Notes under the pieces: generated by a model
The model's input: only the letters and a program-made list of their open reading frames with translations
The model's database searches: none
What the model was told of the DNA's origin: nothing
Assembly: GCA_900551465.1 (NCBI GenBank)
Contig: URWL01000167.1
Coordinates: 1 to 5,267, forward strand
Source of the DNA: an uncultured Blautia sp.
Lineage (GTDB): Bacteria; Bacillota; Clostridia; Lachnospirales; Lachnospiraceae
Reading direction: 5' to 3'
DNA: 5,267 nt
Program-made: the position numbers and the translations under genes
Shown here: in pieces, positions 5,267-5,267 of the stretch
Layout of the letters: the number at the start of each line of letters is the position of its first letter
How positions within the stretch are numbered: the stretch's first letter is position 1

Positions 5267-5267
5267 G

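Larger units (their letters stand above)
1123..5267 (-). mobile_element. Integrative and mobilizable element (or small ICE), one end, partial
   Basis: A cassette of int, xis, CRESS-type rep, FtsK-like ATPase and a further co-directional gene sits directly beside the host heat-shock gene clpB. Int is terminal, as is usual, so this is the int-side end. The exact boundary lies between the CIRCE box (ends 1104) and the int stop; 1123 is only a placeholder. The opposite end and any type IV secretion genes lie beyond 5267, so IME and ICE cannot be told apart. With a rolling-circle-type Rep and a TcpA-like ATPase, an IME that borrows another element's channel is plausible. Confidence 0.8.

Noticed and set aside
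1..5267. tRNA, rRNA or CRISPR array, including a tRNA gene as integration site
   Set aside because: No cloverleaf-like segment, no rRNA-like stretch and no regularly spaced repeats were seen; the integration region is intergenic, next to clpB.

Overview
The window looks like a chromosomal segment from a low-to-moderate-GC Firmicute, probably class Clostridia (Lachnospiraceae-like). The reasons are strong AGGAGG ribosome binding sites, a CIRCE/HrcA-type heat-shock operator before clpB, and a Tn916-family integrase. All supported genes lie on the minus strand, so transcription runs from high to low coordinates. Species cannot be named from the sequence alone.

Layout, low to high coordinates. 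(1) Positions 1-980 hold the first 326 codons of the disaggregase gene clpB, which runs off the window. (2) Positions 981-1225 hold the clpB leader, a sigma-A promoter overlapping a CIRCE operator, two A-tracts, an inverted repeat, and three copies of a TTGGTGTCAA motif at the integrase end. The boundary of an integrated element must lie here, between the CIRCE box and the integrase. (3) Positions 1226-2446 hold a Tn916-type tyrosine integrase. (4) Positions 2549-2743 hold a small winged-helix excisionase-like gene. (5) Positions 2736-3803 hold a Rep protein with an HUH nickase domain and a superfamily 3 helicase domain, the architecture of CRESS-DNA virus (circovirus, nanovirus, geminivirus) Reps. 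(6) Positions 3804-3956 are intergenic and contain iteron-like repeats and a perfect 13-bp stem-loop. (7) Positions 3957-4745 hold an FtsK/TcpA-like DNA-pumping ATPase. (8) From 4729 to the window edge lies an unrecognised gene broken by a one-base frameshift at a run of seven C (G on the plus strand).

Parts 3-8 read as one end of an integrative and mobilizable element (IME) or small ICE inserted just upstream of the clpB heat-shock promoter. Int and Xis would excise it, Rep would nick and unwind it, and the FtsK-like protein would act as the coupling protein. The main finding is that the apex of the stem-loop upstream of rep carries, on the minus strand, TAGTATTAC. This is the nonanucleotide nicked by nanovirus and PCV1 circovirus Reps (TAGTATT/AC). 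A virus-like Rep next to a virus-like origin hairpin, in a bacterial integrative element, suggests that the element starts replication or transfer by a CRESS-type mechanism. Bacterial CRESS-like Reps and IMEs carrying such proteins are known in outline; the origin assignment here is an inference to test.
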